Assembly: GCA_948567375.1 (NCBI GenBank)
Contig: OX419761.1
Span: forward strand, 25,856,501-25,920,500
DNA length: 64,000 nucleotides
Origin: Lunularia cruciata
Lineage: Eukaryota; Streptophyta; Marchantiopsida; Lunulariales; Lunulariaceae
Direction: 5' to 3'
Each line of letters begins with the position of its first letter. Position 1 is the stretch's first letter. A program made the translations under genes and the position numbers. Positions 26,443-39,655 of the stretch are shown piece after piece. Below the pieces are notes generated by a model. It was not told the origin of the DNA. It did no database searches and saw nothing but the letters and a program-made list of their open reading frames with translations.

Positions 26443-26495
26443 AAAAGGTAGTCAACCATCCCTAAAGTGAAGTTAGGGATGGTTGACTACCTTTT
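26443..26495. repeat. Perfect 23-bp inverted repeat, 7-nt loop
   Basis: The left arm 26443-26465 (AAAAGGTAGTCAACCATCCC plus TAA) pairs perfectly with 26473-26495. The loop is AGTGAAG. No open frame or retroelement lies at the site. It could be a small foldback element, a hairpin RNA locus, or a repair-generated palindrome. Confidence 0.95.
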
Positions 26496-27914
26496 GGGGT
26501 GATAACTTCCACTATATTTATCTATGTATCATATTCATTCTCATTGTACCTGGTGCTTTTGTGCAGACCTATTGAGTTTCAAAACATAACAATTTTGTTC
26601 CTTTGTCCATATGGGGAGCAGAGTACGCTTGATGTGATTTCTTGGGGTATGCAATGCATGTACTAATGACAGGATAAATCCAAAATCTTGGAGAAAGTGA
26701 AGAGCGAGTTCGTTCAGTGAGATTGTTGAAATTTCCATTAATGAATGCTAAACTCTTCTCATATCAATCGTCTGCTGATTTGGTAAATTCTTAGGTGTTT
26801 ACAATGTGCGTTCTAGTGCCATTCGTTCGGACAATAGCGTAAAGAAAGACTTGGTAACTTGAATAGTTGAAACATACATATTTATATTTTACAAATATCA
26901 TAATTATAGGGTATAACCATAAGCTGACAAAATTATTGTAATTTTGACTAAACTCTAGAAAACAACTAAAAGGGAAGGAACGGCATTACACGTACTACTT
27001 AGTATCCGTTTCAAGTGCGAAATATATTTATCAATAATAATCAGTAGCAGGGCAAAAAATAAATCATTATATGAACTTGTCTTAAATATTTTTCATTATT
27101 TTTATTTTTTATCTAAAATAATAAATATAGAGAAAAAATACATCATTATTGTTATATATATAGAATTCTTAATTTTAATTAAATCATCTTCATAAATATA
27201 TCCACAAGCGTCACGTTGCGAACACTACCGTCCAGACCGGACCAACAGACCGCGTCAGTGGACCGGAGGTCCGGAGGCACGTCTCCGGAATGTGAAGAAA
27301 AGCTCAAGAGAAAAAATAGAATATGAATCAAATGATGGCGTATTTGGATCATTGCACCTACCAGTCGCGCTTTCTCGTGGAAGGAATTCCTCTCGTTCGC
27401 GCGGCCAACGCAATAATCTCTCGTGCGCTTGAAGTACGTGTTGTTCGATTCCTCAATGAATCTTAAGTTGTTAGTAGCTTGATTTCCGATCGTCAGTTTG
27501 GAGTTGAGATTATCTGCGGTTGGAAGTTTCAGATTAGGTAGAAACCAAAAGAGAGAGGCTGCAGGATGTAGAGACAAGTCAACCGGTAAATTATATCGTG
27601 TCACTGGTTTGTTTTTGATTCGGATTTGGAGTTGCGGTCTTTGTTGGTTCGACCGCTGCCTACAGTGTGTCGTTTCCAATCTTGCGGTGATTCTTGGACT
27701 GATCGTTGTGCAGGGAGAGTCGGGGGATTGATTGAATTATTGTGGACATACATATGGTCAATCACCGACTTGGACTCGCGAGGGACGACAAAGTTTGGAG
27801 GGTATAAGAACCGTCGAGGAGTTATTCAGGAGTGAGTGAGAGCTGCCGAGCGCTTCCATAGTATTGGATTGGAGATTTCCCAATCTTTCCGTTTCCCTAT
27901 CAGTTAGTTTCTGA

Positions 27915-29186
<1,272 letters not shown>

Positions 29187-29854
29187 TTCTGAAGCGGCAT
29201 CAAATGACGTAGCTTATTCCTTTAGAAATCATCAGGGGCACCCAGACCATCACCCATTATTATTATGGCATTCTGTGGAGCACTTGGGCGTCACTGAATT
29301 TTGGAATCTCGGTAGTACTTTGTCGTGTCTTTGCAGTTACATCACGTACTGATACAAACAGGATCTCTGTACATCTGCGAGAACCATAGACACTCATCTT
29401 CTGCGAGACAAGTTACTCTACGGCCCCTGCGATAGGTTGTGGGCGACGTTTAGCTCACTTAGTCATCGTAGGCCACTCGGAGCTCATAAACGGTGCATGC
29501 GTGAGAATCAGTGGCAGATGATGACCGCAAGGAGCACACTCGGAAGTTGAGGCCACGTAAGAATGATATTCACAATAATGTCCATATATGTCGATCCCGC
29601 CCTGTACAATTTCTAGTACTCGAAAGCGTGAGGATTTCGATCGTCGATTAAATGAAATTTGTGGATGACCGAGTCGCAAAATTTGCCCGTGTTCTAAGCA
29701 AGAGCCCTCACAAATTTTTTGTGGCAATTCTGTATGTTTACTCTAAGTTTTATGTCAAAAGGTGAAAGAAGACTTGATACTAATCTCGCGTGAACTAGGC
29801 ACCCAATCACCAATCGGCACGATAGATCCGCGAAACTGAAAGCTCCAGTTGCCT
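29187..29854. other. Convergent intergenic region
   Basis: Lies between two genes whose 3' ends face each other. It should contain both 3' UTRs and poly(A) signals. No repeat or open frame of interest. Confidence 0.5.
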
Positions 29855-32800
29855 TCACAGGTCCTCACAGTTCCTGCAAAACCAGTCTTCCTCGGGAACT
29901 GTTGCTAAAGGGGTAGAGCAGCAATGAATGTGGGTCGCTAAACCACAACCTCTGCCTTTCCCGTCTCCACACAGAAGCATCACCTCTTCATCGTCTGTTC
30001 TCCGGCAGACGACACAGGCAGTGTCGTCTGCTGCTTGGACCTTCTTTGGCTTGTCGGCAGTAAGGTCTTGAGGAGCTTGCTTCACGGACTTGTATTCTGT
30101 GGGGCCTTGAGCAATCTTGCTTTGAAGCCGTTTCTCAGCTGCCTTAACGGCCAGGTTGGTTCCATAAAGAATATGCTTCTTAAGAGAGAACGAGGGATGA
30201 CAAATGAAGTCTACAAAGTAATCAGACATTACACAGGCAACCTTATGTTTGAGAAAGTCTTGCACATGTTCGTCCATTTTAGACGTGTCGGGGTTCACGA
30301 TCGCGAAGTCGACTCCATCTAAGAGATGTTGAAAGTAAGGTGGACTTGTTGCTAAAACCACACCTCCCCCAGCTCTGACAGCTCTCTTAAGAGTTTCCTG
30401 CAAGCATTAAAATGTATATACATTTGATCAGAGTTAAGTAAGACAACCACGGACTAAGGTGCAGGTCTCATTATGGTGATTTTGGAAGTAAGAAAATGAG
30501 CGAAGCGTGAAAAGGAGACTTCGTTAGCAGAAAAGACTGAAAACTCGAGAACAGATTGCCAATCTCAGAGGCCTACTTTCTGCCAGTGTAGAAGGGAGAA
30601 TCGTATGACAATTGTTGTGATTGGCGAAGATTCCCTAATAAATGCTTTTGTCCCCTGCTTCTTTATGCCCTCAAGCTCATGAGCCTCCATGGAGCTGATT
30701 ATTATCAAGTATCAAAGTTACACCATGAGTATCGTCGTTTACGGTACTTTTATCTGGCAACTTCCTTCTACAATGGAGTCTAAGAAGATCATTGGTAAAA
30801 GGAAAGCAGCTTACCAGGGGAGGCGACATGCATTCACCATACACCACTACGCGCAAACCGTGAAAGGGACCGCATCGGGTGGTGGCGTAATGAAGTCTCC
30901 ACTTCCTTGGGGCCTCGAGACTAATCGTTCCCTTGTCGTTGGTCCCTCCCCCGAACCATTCGTGCTCTTGTTCATCCACGAATTTGCCAGCCTTCCGACT
31001 TGCTTCCATATACTCTGGCCGGAGAATCCATCTACATAAATCGTTTACGATGGAAGCTTTAGGCGTAAAACTCTATGTTCATAAAGCAGCCATAACAAGT
31101 CTTGAGAGTGGTACAAAAGGTAGAATCTAAGGGAAAGAAACGATGGAAATTTGTGCTCGTTGACATACTTGAACATGAAGAAAGTGTCTGCGAGAGGACG
31201 TCAACAAGTGGAAAGGTCAAGTAGGGATAGAGGATCTGGCTACGACCATAAACTGCGGAATCACTTCAAAACTTGGAGGAACGTGAGTAGGTGTGTACTT
31301 GTCGGTAGGATTCTGTTGCAGGTTGACTTTGAGGAACGTCGGTCACTAAACATTCTAATCAACCTTCAGGTTGTATCCCGACGTTACACTTTGACAAAAA
31401 ACAGAAATAGACGGAAGAAAGTTGATGACTCCGTAAACTCACCTTCCTGCGGCGGCTGCTGCTAGGAACTTTTCAGTGCGCCGTAGCGGAGCAGGAAGGA
31501 TAACATGAGTCGTGTCATCCTTCCATTGATACCGGTTGTTACAAAGCTTAGCTCCCAAGAGCCTGATAAGATAATGTAAGTTCTTCCTCTCATCTGTTGA
31601 GCCTCCAACAGCAAATTTCTTCCCTGATGCAGATGAAGATCCCCACAGAGACGCTCGAGGTCCTTTCTTAGAAGAATGTAGTTCTGCAACTTCTTCGAGT
31701 GGAACTTCGTGCTTGTTCTTGTGTAGCTCCACATTTTCCTTGTCTTGTTCATCAGGAGAAACACGACTGATCTTGGGTACTTTCTTCCGATGTACTCCGG
31801 GTCGTGAGTCAGATACTTTGGAGTTCATGTTGATGGACTTCTCCATCGAAGCTGGTTTGCTTGAAACATCCTTACCAAAGCTGACATTGTCCCTTTCCTC
31901 TTCGCCTTCCTCGTACACACGTTCGGCGACAACGTCCTTATGAAAGTTAACGCGATATTTAGAAGGTTGGAGAGAGACCTGAGGTGCTTTCTTAGTCGAT
32001 TCCTTTACTGGAGCAAGTTCAGAATCAGCTTTCGGAGGACTCGTTTGTAAGTTCCCTGTAAGAACTTCCTTTTCCGGGATTGTAGTTTCAGCCATTGACA
32101 CACCAGTAGCTGACTGTTTGACAAACCTACCCTTAAAGGAACTCCCTGAGAAAGAAATATCATCTGGAGCACCTTGTACCTCCATGGGTTGTTCATTTAC
32201 AATCGCTGGATCAACACTTCCTAATGCTTCCACATCCATAGCATCTCCACCCATTGCACGAACAGGATGATCAAACCCAGGGAGAACCTCCTGATGAATT
32301 TCCATCTCAATACTTGAAATTTTTCTCTCAGCTACCAGCTCGATAGCAACGAGTTCAGCACTTCGATAGATGAGCTGCTCCATTAGGGATGGGTGTTGCC
32401 GCTTGTTTGGAGTCATGTCCGGTCCTGGTGAAGAAAGTCCCATTCTGCTCAGCGTAAACTTCCTACGCTTGCTTTCAGGACTGTCAAAGTCATCTTCATT
32501 GTGGCCAGTATTGTTCACGCTAGTACAGAGATCTTGAGCAACAGTTACTTTGCTTCTGATGACGGGATCGGTGCAAAGATTCATAAGTTCCATTGCAGAG
32601 TCAATGGTGGCACATTGTTTGACAATGACCTCACCTCTAGCCAGACCTGAGCTGCCTCGGGTCCCTCGGCCCGTCCCACCATACGATGACCTTCTGTATT
32701 GGAGACCCGTATATCCTTCCACATCCCCAGATCTACCTTCAAAGTTCTGATTAACAGGTAGAGAAGCTTCGGTCCAGACCTCCGGAGTCCCCTGGTTTGT

Positions 32801-35759
32801 CCCAGCATATGAAGACCTCCTTCTGTACTGGAGGCCCGTATATCCCTCCACATGGACGGATTTACCAGTGGCATCAAGCTTTTGATTAGCAGGTACAGAA
32901 GCTTCTGTCAACACCTCTGCATCTTGGAACGTGATGTTACGTCTAACATCATCCATGGATGGAGTCCAGTCGGGAGCGACTTCCAGCTGATTGACTTCTG
33001 TGCCAGTACCCTCATCTTGCCTGAATTCGTCCCGGGCCTGAAGCTTCGAACTTTTCGGGCTAGACGGATTTGCATTAGGGGAGATTCTAGATTGATGTCC
33101 TTCCCGAGGTGGCGATCGACAGTCTCCGGAGATGTCAAGTTGAACGACGACTCCACCTCCTTTGCCGGTGGACACTTGGGCTAGGGTAGGAGAGCGAACC
33201 TTCTCTGAGGCACTTGTTCTTTCCTTAACTTTACTCTGTGACGCAGGAGTGTCAACCATTGCAGCTTTAGTCAAATGAACCCTGGGCTGTTCGGCTTCTC
33301 TCTCCATCTCCCATCCACTGCAAGAAGTACAGATGATTGAAAGTGAGATTCAGAACCATAAGTGCCAAATGTAGCACAGTGCTTGGTCCTCAACTTTTAC
33401 TGGGATGACAAAAGGAACAAATCCAGATGCAATGCCAGCTAGAACCGTGATGCATACAAGTAAGCAAGAAGAGAACTCCCCAAAGAACTTATACACAGTA
33501 CTGTGACCTGCATCTATATGCACACCACCGTATAGCACTTCAAAAATGCCGCTGCAAATCAAGATGTCTCAAAGTACTGGAAACATAGAACGAGATCCTG
33601 CTCACCTGCGGCTATAGTCTGCCTCAGGAAGCAAAGTCCACGTCTTCAAGCTGGACAATAGAAAGGATTAGAGGCGTCAATCTAGTCTGCTTCATGGTAG
33701 AAACAAAACCTGGGCATGTAAGCCTAATAAAAGCCTATCGCTCCGATAGTGTGGAAGCTCTAGTGGAAGGAAGGTTGATCAAAAAGTTCTCTCATTCATG
33801 TCAAGTTTGAACATACCAGTCTTCAAGCCAAAAGTGATTGATCAACTTCAATCCTGTTTTCTGTGCAAGCTCGTATTTTTCACCTGCAACAAGCATAACG
33901 TACTGAGACTGGACAGCGATTATTCACGGAGAATCACTTGCTACAGACAGAGCTTCAGCCTTGCAACACGACGCAGAAGCAGAAGGAGAAGCAGATTAAG
34001 AGTATGTTGGACCAGACTAGACGGTCCAGCAGTTGCTACCATCTCCGTATTGAAAAGGAACTTCGAACAAAATTGAACACCGAATCCGATAATAGCATTT
34101 AGGAACTTGAGAAACATCAAAGAACTTCAGTTGACTGTGAGTTGAGCTGCTTGTCTCGGCTTTTGAACGCGTCTCTCTGTTAACCAAAATTGTACCTTCA
34201 AATTTGTAGCAGATGAGATGAGTAACCAGATTTCCAAGAAGAGGTTTGGTAAACCTCGCACCAATGAGTTCAACCATTCTCTGCGCTTGTGCTAGACAGT
34301 TAGTACCTTCCTTCATCCAAGATCCATTTCATCGCTCGTCAGCATCGATTGGTAATTCAGAGTACGGAATGCATAGATGAATATCCAAGAGGTCGCCTGG
34401 GCAGTGATGTTTCAACTTCTTAAAGAGTCAAATGTTGATATAATGTGTAAAGGGTACCAAGCAAAATAAAAGTCTTGCTCTGGTACTCACCATAATCTTT
34501 TGTCGCTCTTGACCCTGATATCCAGTAAGACAGATACACAGATTTTCACTACCAGGAATGCCATCAAGGTCTCTGAGCGGTCTATATAAAACCTGCACAT
34601 TCGGACGACTTGTATCTCAGGAGATTGAGTGAACATCACGGCGAATATCGAGCTTCTGTGCAGTAATGGATCACATTAACACGTCAATAATAGTTTCACC
34701 ATTCAATCTTCATGTCTTGAGCATGAAATTATTTAGCCTACAAGTGCTATAGGATGGAACTTGTCAACGAACATTCGATTTCACGGGGAGCAAGATACTT
34801 ACACTACTGACGTCGGCTAGTGCGTCGTTATCCAAGCAATCCGGCACCCATAGTTCTGTCACCAGAGCCTTCCCATCTTTCCTAGCAGCTGCACAGATGG
34901 GATCGTCCTGAAGAAACGGCGAGTGTAAATGTGATTCAGTGAGGCACAGAGAAAGAGTTTATTCACAAGACGCAAATCAGCCTAGAAAAGCAATGAAGAC
35001 GCTGTAACCAGTACTTCTTGCTCACCGCTCTGTATTACGTGAACCTCTCCAGATGATCTAGCTGAGGAATCTGACATGTATGTAGTTACAGATTAGTAAT
35101 TGCTGTTCACTACGTGTCATCGGAGTTGTTGGAACAAGTTATGTGGCATACTAGAACAATCAGGTTTCACTCACGTAATCGCTTGAAGGAAGAAAATACA
35201 AAGTCCAACCTGACTTTCCCTGCCATCTTCTGTCATATTCTTTGTGTGCGTTTGAAACTTAAGAGAACGTACATGAGTGAGATTTGATACAATCACGTGA
35301 GTGCAATTCGTTTCGTATGTTCGAGCATTCTCACCCCCGTTTTCCTCCAACTCTTCTATGAACTGAATCGAACATTTAAATTCGTGTCAGTGAAGCGAGA
35401 ACATAATTAACCAGCTTCCTAACGAGCTTGTTTGATATAATACCAGGCACATTGATAAAGGATCATAATACGACGTGATTCACAAAGTACTTTACCTTCA
35501 TGCAAGACAAGCGTAAGCAACTATCGTTGAATCTGACAAAGATTTTAGCAGAGCTTACCACCTAAACTGAGAACTGTGCCCCTGAAGGCATGAGATTGAA
35601 CCTATGTTGCATTGTAAAAACTCTAAGTATCAGTATTATCCGGGTCAGCTTAGATGGTAACCAGGTAGTAGGCACCTGATTTTCGTACGGTGGCTCAAAA
35701 CCAGCTAACAAGAAACGGACTCCGGAGAACAGTCCGCTGTCTTCTTCTGGTCTAGTCAT
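29855..35759 (-). CDS. BRCT4-PHD protein, At4g02110-like DNA-damage/chromatin factor (ten exons)
   Basis: Exons read on the minus strand (high to low): 35759-35676, 35362-35273, 34907-34803, 34592-34491, 34280-34196, 33883-33817, 33650-33606, 33317-31443, 31031-30815, 30397-29855. All are GT-AG, all phases match, total 3213 bases (1070 residues plus stop). Residues 10-100 form BRCT1 (FSGVRFLLAGFEP, CTHVIVSNLTH, ALVTELWV). Residues 108-190 form BRCT2 (CICLTGYQGQERQKI, VTHLICYKFEG, HFWLEDCLKTWTLLPE). 193-750 is a long polar, presumably disordered region in a single exon. BRCT3 is about 758-845 (WILRPEYMEASRKAGKFVDE) and BRCT4 about 863-990. A C4HC3 PHD finger closes the protein (1018-1067: CVVC, LLCGDG, CG, HIHC, FCRNC). 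BRCT domains bind phosphopeptides and PHD fingers bind histone tails, so a role in DNA repair or chromatin is inferred. The match to Arabidopsis At4g02110-type proteins is from memory of the family. Confidence 0.85.
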
Positions 35760-36920
35760 CCTCTTGTCACCATCCACTTTCACAAATTTGTAACAACAGA
35801 AAACTTCCCTCTCGGTGACACTACCTTGCAAGTAGACAGTAGTCGGCCAGCAAGTAAGACACTGATTCTAGTTTTCTCCAGCTCAGAAACTGAATCCTTG
35901 AGCTCTGAACCCCAGAACTTCTTCCTCATCGGTGCATTGCTCTTCCCTGTAAGAGAAGTATAAACCACTGTTTTCATTTGTCACATTGGCGAAAGGACGC
36001 TAAAGGAGGAGGTCCTCTGAACGAGAAACCACATCTGCTTTCTTCTTCACTTGTGCACACCAGGTCTTCGAGAACCTCGTCCTACATGCAAATGTTGCAC
36101 GTCCACCGACTCCACTACACCCGGGAACCGTCCCACTCCCTCCCTGATCTTACACCGCATTGATTACTTCCTCCTCCGCAGCTGCTCCAACCAACAACAC
36201 TGTGTAAAGCGAACTAGAAAATTTATCCACTCCGCAAGCTCTACGTTCAAATCCCTGGACAGTTAAACTACGATATATTTAACCTTGCTAAACTCCACCT
36301 CACATTCAACCGAACGTCGCAACACTGATCACGACAAGCTTCCCAAACGTACCCGGCAGCTGTTAGAACATCATTCCACGATGCAGCTACGTAGCACTTA
36401 CATATACGACGATGAAGCGAGATGCAACTTGTCCAAACCTCAGGAGCCTGCTCGGCAACTCGTAACACCTCGCGGCTCCCAAGCGGACATCCACAGCTCT
36501 TTCTCTCGATGGGACCAAATAGCAACAGAGCAGCACCGACTGCACTTCTCGGTTCCCTCGCTTATTTCAAACCTCAGGACTGTCGAGGCGGGACGAAGTC
36601 TGTTCCGCGGCTTCCCTTAGCTACAGTACATACCGGTATCTCATGACGGGGCTGTAGTCAAATATTCAATCATTTTTGTACCGGTATCTCATGACGGGGC
36701 TGTAGTCAAATATTCAATCATTTTTGTACGGACTTATGTTTTTGGCATAAATATAAATGACTGTCACGGTCACGTGTCTTGAGGAACGCTACAACAATTT
36801 TAGGCACAAAATCACACGGTGTATTATTTATGTAATTACGACGACGTAGGACATTGGGTCAAGTATCGAGTATTATAAAGAGTCTGTGTTTATAATACTC
36901 GATTACGACGATGTAGGACA
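35760..36920. other. Upstream region of the BRCT-PHD gene
   Basis: Should hold the promoter and 5' UTR. A minus-strand open frame at 35780-35977 ends near a possible donor and may be 5' leader; it is out of frame with the chosen ATG. 36000-36600 has only short unassigned open frames. From 36631 on there are two repeat structures. Confidence 0.45.
36631..36726. repeat. Perfect 48-bp tandem duplication
   Basis: Two identical 48-base units starting TACCGGTATCTCATGACGGG at 36631 and 36679. No mismatch was seen, so the duplication is recent compared with the surrounding decay. Confidence 0.95.
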
Positions 36921-36930
36921 TTGGGTCAAG
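36835..36930. repeat. Hairpin flanked by 29-bp direct repeats
   Basis: ATTACGACGA(C/T)GTAGGACAT plus TGGGTCAAG occurs at 36835-36863 and 36902-36930 with one C/T difference. Between them, CGAGTATTATA (36867-36877) pairs perfectly with 36891-36901 around a 13-nt loop. The second direct repeat abuts the start of the RT element's coding homology. Confidence 0.9.
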
Positions 36931-39570
36931 CGGGAGAGTTTAGTAAAGCAGCACGAGTGCTACATCCTTTGTCTATAGCGAGTTCTACTGATGAGATCAT
37001 CTCTTCCCTAGGCTCACTACATCCTATAGCAGTAGAAAGATTACCACTAGAGGTCTTAGATTATCAGCCTGAGCAGCCTTTATGTCTTGATAGGTCGTTA
37101 TTTGCACAAGCATTGTGCACTACCCCTCGACTTTCCTCAAGAGGCTTGTCAGGGATGGTTTATGAGCACCTTAGAGATTGCTTCCAGGCAGATGATCCTT
37201 CTAGTGGTTTCACCGAGTTGTTTCAGGTGGTTGTAGCAGTAGCAAGTGGAGACATTTCTATGTCTGTTAGTCAGGTGTTAGTTGCTAATTGACTTCTCGC
37301 AATGGAGAAGGACACGGGAGGCATTAGACCGATTGTTATTGGAGAGATCTTTTTGTGTTTAGTCAATCATACCATTATCCTTCAGCATTGTTCTCACTTT
37401 CAATAGCACCTTAGTCCACATCAGTTTAGAGTAGCTACACCAAGAGGATGTGAGGCTATATCTCTAGGCATTGGAGCACTCCTAGATATCCATCCGGAGT
37501 GGGTCGTCCTACAAGTGGATGTTGAGAATGCTTTTTATAGCGTCTCACGTGCATCCATCTTTAGAGAGCTTAAGGAGGCTGGTGGATCCTTGGCAAGTCT
37601 CATTCCTTTTGTGCGGTTTTTTTATGGCTCTCCGGTTTCCCTTTACTACTAGCATGGTGGTTCATAGGAAGGAGTCACCGTCTTGGATTCAGCTATTGGT
37701 ACACGTCAAAGAGATCCTCTAGGGGGGCCCTTATTTGCCATGGCTCCCTTTACTACTAGCATGGTGGTTCATAGGAGGGAGTCACCGTCTTGGAGTCAGT
37801 TGTTGGTACACGTAAGAGAGATCCTTTAGGGAGGCCCTTATTTGCTATGGCTCACTTTATCTCCTATCTACTACTTTGGCCATGTCAGGTTGTGTATTTC
37901 CCTCCTTGGCAGATGATACACACATCGTAGGCCTTGTAGATCAAATTAGGCAGGCCTTTGACTACTTGACTACCGAGCTACATCTAGTAGGGTTGAGAGT
38001 CAAGGTGTCAAAGTGTAGGGCATGGTACCCTTTAGGTATCCCTCCCCACCTTGAGCTTCCAGAGGGTTGTATCACATCCACAGATGGACTTCGTGTTCTT
38101 GGAGTGCCAGTAGGATCAGAGGATTTTGTCACACGCTTCTTAGACACTACCCTTGCAGAGGATGTTCTCCATGTGGATGACCTTCTATTACTAGGAGATC
38201 CATAGTTGGCATTTGGTATACTCTCTTCCAATATTGCTCGTCAACCATCCTACCTCATTTGTACAGTTCCCCCCTCACCGTCCTTCCTATCACGTTTGAG
38301 AGCATTTGATAGGAGGATTATGGGAGTCTTTGGTGATATTATTGAACCAGGGACTTTTGAGTGTGTGACAGTGGATTTGGCACGTAGATAGACAGCTCTA
38401 CCAATCTCATGTGGTGGGGTTGGCTTGCTTTCTATGGAAGAGACGACACCTATAGCGTTTTTAGGTAGTTGGACTCTCTCAGCACTCCTACTTTCCTCTT
38501 GTTTTGTGGTTGTTGATAGGCCGGTTTTGGAGACTTATGTTACAGAGGTGGAAGGAGGATCCTTTTCTCTCCAGGTATTATTGCGGCAGGCAAGAGATAG
38601 TCTATCCCTACAAACAGGAGAGGATTTTCCACCTTTTGCTTCACTATTGTCAGATTGGACTAGAGGTTTATAGTCTTCCTTGATAGAGCAACAGTGTGAG
38701 CATACACTACATTCTCTCTTAGTCGACTTGTCCATTCCTCAGGCTACCAGAGCACGTCTTTGCTCTTGCTTTGGCAAGGGTGCAGGCTCTTGGATCCTAG
38801 CTCGATTGTGCATTAGGGCTTTCCGACTTGCACTAGCTACTTTTTCTACAGCGATGAGGTTTTTGCTAGGTTTGGTCCACCATTTGCATCTTCATTACTC
38901 ATTTGTGAGTGTGGTTCTACACTAGATGCAGCAGCGGTCCACATGACACGGTGTCCTTTTAGAGGATAGAGGATAGCTACCCATGATGGCATTAGAGACA
39001 TAGTGTTTGCTATGGCACGAGAGAGTGGATACTTGGCTTGGAGGGAGCGTTCATATGCTTTGCAGACAACACTTGTCAAGGTAGACTTATACTTGGTCCA
39101 AGATGATTAGGTGATAATAGCGGATGTCGTGGTTACGGACCCTACGTAGAATACAATTTCAAAGGGAGTGATTACCCATCTTCCTAGATGGGCAGTGAGT
39201 GCAGCAGCAGGTCGCAAGGTCTCCAAGTATAGGGGCATGCAGCGAGGTCACCTCTTTGTTCCTCTAGCCTTGGAGTTATATGGAGCTATGGACACGGCAT
39301 TTGACACATTTTTCAAGGAGTGCGTGAGAGCTTATCATGTTAGGCGTCAGGGGGTACCACTCTCATTCTCATACTTTGTAGCATATTTTAGACAGCATGT
39401 GTCCATTGCTCTATAGAGTGCAGTGGTTGGTGCAATCCATAGGAGAGCAATCACTTTAGGTGATGTTTCTTTGGATGCTCCAGTTGTGTATAGACTGTAC
39501 GACTTGCATAGCTTGGATATCTTAGGTGTGGTAAGGCAGATTTCTCATATAGACTCTATTGGGGCTTAGC
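36931..39570 (+). pseudogene. Non-LTR-type reverse transcriptase element, decayed
   Basis: A single broken RT-like protein. In order: an N-terminal segment with GLSGMVYEHLRD (36931-37290), KDTGGIRPIVIGEIF (37309-37352), VATPRGCEAI (37435-37464), VVLQVDVENAFYSVSR (37504-37551, palm aspartate), and IPFVRFFYGSP (37600-37633). The catalytic core SLADDTHIVG lies at 37903-37932, followed by GLRVLGVPVGSEDFVTRFL (38088-38144), GGVGLLSMEE (38413-38442), and a C-terminal region near 39160-39410. ADD in place of the usual YADD context, and the absence of integrase or endonuclease, set it apart from LINE and LTR elements here. It resembles the single-ORF RT-like proteins common in non-seed plants and some algae (from memory). 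Several stops and a 107-bp internal duplication kill it. Confidence 0.75.
37641..37854 (+). repeat. 107-bp tandem duplication inside the RT pseudogene
   Basis: CTTTACTACTAGCATGGTGG begins at 37641 and again at 37748. The copies differ at several sites (AGGAAGGAG/AGGAGGGAG, ATTCAGCTATTGG/AGTCAGTTGTTGG). Since 107 is not a multiple of three, the duplication also shifts the reading frame. Confidence 0.93.
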
Positions 39571-39586
39571 CCTATGTTACCTTTTT

Positions 39587-39655
39587 TGTCTCTCCCTTGT
39601 ACGGCTTGATGGTGTCTTCCCATCCTTCATTTTTCCTACGCGGTCACCTTTCTTC
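39587..39655 (+). mobile_element. Terminal 3' signature of the RT element
   Basis: TTGTACGGCTTGATGGTGTC, then TTCCCATCCTTCAT and CGGTCACCTTTCTT, lie shortly after the coding remnant. The same block recurs alone at 19493-19567 and 25206-25256, so it is inferred to be the element's conserved 3' end. Confidence 0.6.

Noticed and set aside
35780-35977. Short minus-strand frame upstream of the BRCT gene
   Set aside because: Out of frame with the conserved BRCT1 start and without family similarity; at most 5' leader.
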